Positions 4,562-5,458 of a stretch of DNA of 5,458 nt are shown piece after piece. Source of the stretch: Clostridiales bacterium (lineage in GTDB: Bacteria > Bacillota > Clostridia > Oscillospirales > Acutalibacteraceae); NCBI GenBank assembly GCA_012516295.1, contig JAAYWU010000149.1:1-5458 (forward strand), given 5' to 3'. The notes beneath the pieces are model-generated. The model was not told the DNA's origin. It saw only the letters and a program-made list of their open reading frames with translations, and searched no databases. The first letter of the stretch is position 1; every line of letters starts with the position of its first letter. Position numbers and translations under genes: made by a program.

Positions 4562-4590
4562 TTGCAAATCACTCCAAAATTGTTTATTAT
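4562..4590 (+). promoter_or_regulatory. Candidate sigma-A promoter of the HAD gene
   Basis: A -35 TTGCAA (4562-4567) and -10 TATTAT (4585-4590) are 17 nt apart, with an alternative TATAAA just downstream at 4591-4596. Transcription would begin near 4597, leaving a leader of about 30 nt with SD AAGGTG at 4616-4621. Confidence 0.5.
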
Positions 4591-4626
4591 TATAAATATG
4601 TCTGATTCTGAATGTAAGGTGATTTT

Positions 4627-5298
4627 TTGTATAAAGGATGCATTTTTGATTTGGACGGAACACTGGCGAACACACTTGCGTCCATTGCTTACTTTGCAAA
4701 CACCGCTCTGCAGAAATGCGGATACGAAACCATTGCGGTAGACAAATACCGGTATCTGGTTGGAAACGGTGCGGACAGGCTGATGCATAACATGCTGGAT
4801 ACTGTCTGCGGCGCAGGCGGATACGGCGAAGAAGATATCCGGAGGGTGCGCAAAGTATACGACGAGCTGTACGAAGGAAACCCAACCTATTTGGTTACCA
4901 ATTACCCCGGAATGCGCGAAGCGGTGGACAAGCTGAAAGCCGCCGGGCTGAAGCTGGCGGTGCTTTCGAATAAGCCGCACAACTGCACGACTGCCATTGT
5001 AGAAGCCCTTTACGGAAAACTGTTCGACTGCTGCTACGGCCAGCGCCCTAAGGTCGCACGGAAGCCTTCGCCGGACGGTGCCCTGCTGATTGCGGACGAA
5101 CTTCAAATTGAACCGAAGGACTTCCTTTATATCGGGGATACGAATACCGATATGAAAACCGGAGCCGCCGCCGGAATGGATACGGTAGGGGTGCTCTGGG
5201 GCTTTCGGGACGAAAAGGAATTACGGGAAAATCAGGCAAAATTTATTATTCAAAGGCCGGAGCAAATTTATGGTATAGCTGCCAGCAGCATGAGGTGA
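4627..5298 (+). CDS. HAD-superfamily phosphatase, phosphoglycolate-phosphatase type
   Basis: A 223-residue cytosolic hydrolase with all four HAD motifs. Motif I is FDLDGTL with nucleophile D8 and acid/base D10. Motif II is VLSNKP with S114. Motif III is K146 in RKPSP. Motif IV is IGDTNTD with D171 and D175 for Mg2+. Residues about 15-85 form the helical C1 cap typical of the Gph/PGMB-like subfamily. Length and order match phosphoglycolate phosphatases, but this subfamily also holds pyrophosphatases and sugar-phosphate phosphatases, so the substrate is open. The start is TTG at 4627, 5 nt after AAGGTG, and places motif I at residue 7 as expected. The stop lies 3 nt before the next ATG, and the SD of that gene overlaps this stop, so the two are probably translationally coupled. 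Confidence 0.92.
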   Translation: MYKGCIFDLDGTLANTLASIAYFANTALQKCGYETIAVDKYRYLVGNGADRLMHNMLDTVCGAGGYGEEDIRRVRKVYDELYEGNPTYLVTNYPGMREAVDKLKAAGLKLAVLSNKPHNCTTAIVEALYGKLFDCCYGQRPKVARKPSPDGALLIADELQIEPKDFLYIGDTNTDMKTGAAAGMDTVGVLWGFRDEKELRENQAKFIIQRPEQIYGIAASSMR

Positions 5299-5301
5299 TT
5301 C

Positions 5302-5458
5302 ATGAAGTGGCTTCAAAATTTTCTTAAAACCGACCACAGGCTTGGCTTTCGGGTGGTAAAGACCGGCATTGCCGTTACGCTCTGCGTTGTCTTATCCACT
5401 TTTTTTAAGCTGAATCAGCCTTTTTTTACGGTCATTGCCGCAGTAATGACGATTGGGA
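5302..5458 (+). CDS. Aromatic acid exporter / FUSC-family membrane protein, N-terminal part
   Basis: The reading frame is open from ATG 5302 to the window end (52 codons plus one base), so the C terminus is missing by truncation of the window, not of the gene. A short amphipathic N terminus (MKWLQNFLKTDHRLGFRVVK) is followed by one hydrophobic helix, TGIAVTLCVVLSTFF, and a second starting at PFFTVIAAVMTIG. The GxRxxKTxxAV...PFFxxIAAxxT pattern is that of the ArAE/DUF939 family of integral membrane proteins, thought to export aromatic acids. SD GAGGTG (5292-5297) overlaps the stop of the HAD gene, with 4 nt before the ATG. The family assignment rests on the first two helices only. Confidence 0.72.
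   Translation, partial: MKWLQNFLKTDHRLGFRVVKTGIAVTLCVVLSTFFKLNQPFFTVIAAVMTIG

Noticed and set aside
3950..4885. A 311-codon open frame on the - strand
   Set aside because: It is antisense to the USP-like and HAD genes, lacks a promoter and SD, and has a basic, Arg/Cys-rich composition typical of a shadow frame.
4345..5106. A 253-codon open frame on the - strand
   Set aside because: It is mostly antisense to the HAD gene with all its motifs intact, and has no recognisable domain. The part crossing the gap 4406-4626 gave no family I recognise.

Overview
The window looks like chromosomal DNA from a spore-forming, low-to-mid-GC Firmicute of class Clostridia, possibly the Oscillospirales/Ruminococcaceae side. 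The basis is strong AGGAGG-type ribosome binding sites, frequent GTG/TTG starts, CCA-encoding tRNAs, a Gram-positive-type LexA, and a single-pass LytM/M23 protein of SpoIIQ type preceded by a forespore-like promoter. The genus is inference; no species can be named from this sequence.

Layout. (1) Positions 1-476 hold a stable-RNA cluster on the + strand: the 3' end of a tRNA (probably Lys), tRNA-Glu(CTC), a 5S rRNA, tRNA-Asn(GTT) and a strong intrinsic terminator. (2) Positions 646-2075 hold a two-gene unit, MTA/SAH nucleosidase (mtnN) and a metal-dependent cyclase/kynurenine-formamidase-fold hydrolase. It ends at a 12-bp perfect-stem terminator shared with the convergent lexA. (3) lexA lies on the - strand at 2080-2667 with its own promoter. 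(4) The 334-bp gap 2668-3001 is unusually rich. It holds the lexA promoter, two tandem 9-mers spaced 11 bp, a divergent near-consensus promoter, a roughly 105-nt candidate small RNA with two C-rich anti-Shine-Dalgarno-like patches and its own terminator, then a sigma-F-like promoter for the next gene. (5) The SpoIIQ-like M23 peptidase is at 3002-3736, followed by a terminator. (6) A stand-alone KdpD-type universal-stress domain protein is at 3971-4405, behind an extended -10 promoter and a leader of about 130 nt with an inverted repeat flush against the SD. (7) A HAD phosphatase of phosphoglycolate-phosphatase type is at 4627-5298, closely followed by the start of an aromatic-acid-exporter/FUSC-like membrane protein that runs off the window.

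The protein genes are mostly separate short transcription units rather than one pathway. MtnN removes SAM by-products, LexA controls the DNA-damage response, the M23 protein fits the forespore side of the engulfment channel, and the HAD/exporter pair appears co-transcribed. I found no CRISPR array, transposase, phage gene or defence locus. The best candidate for something undescribed is the small RNA between lexA and the SpoIIQ-like gene.
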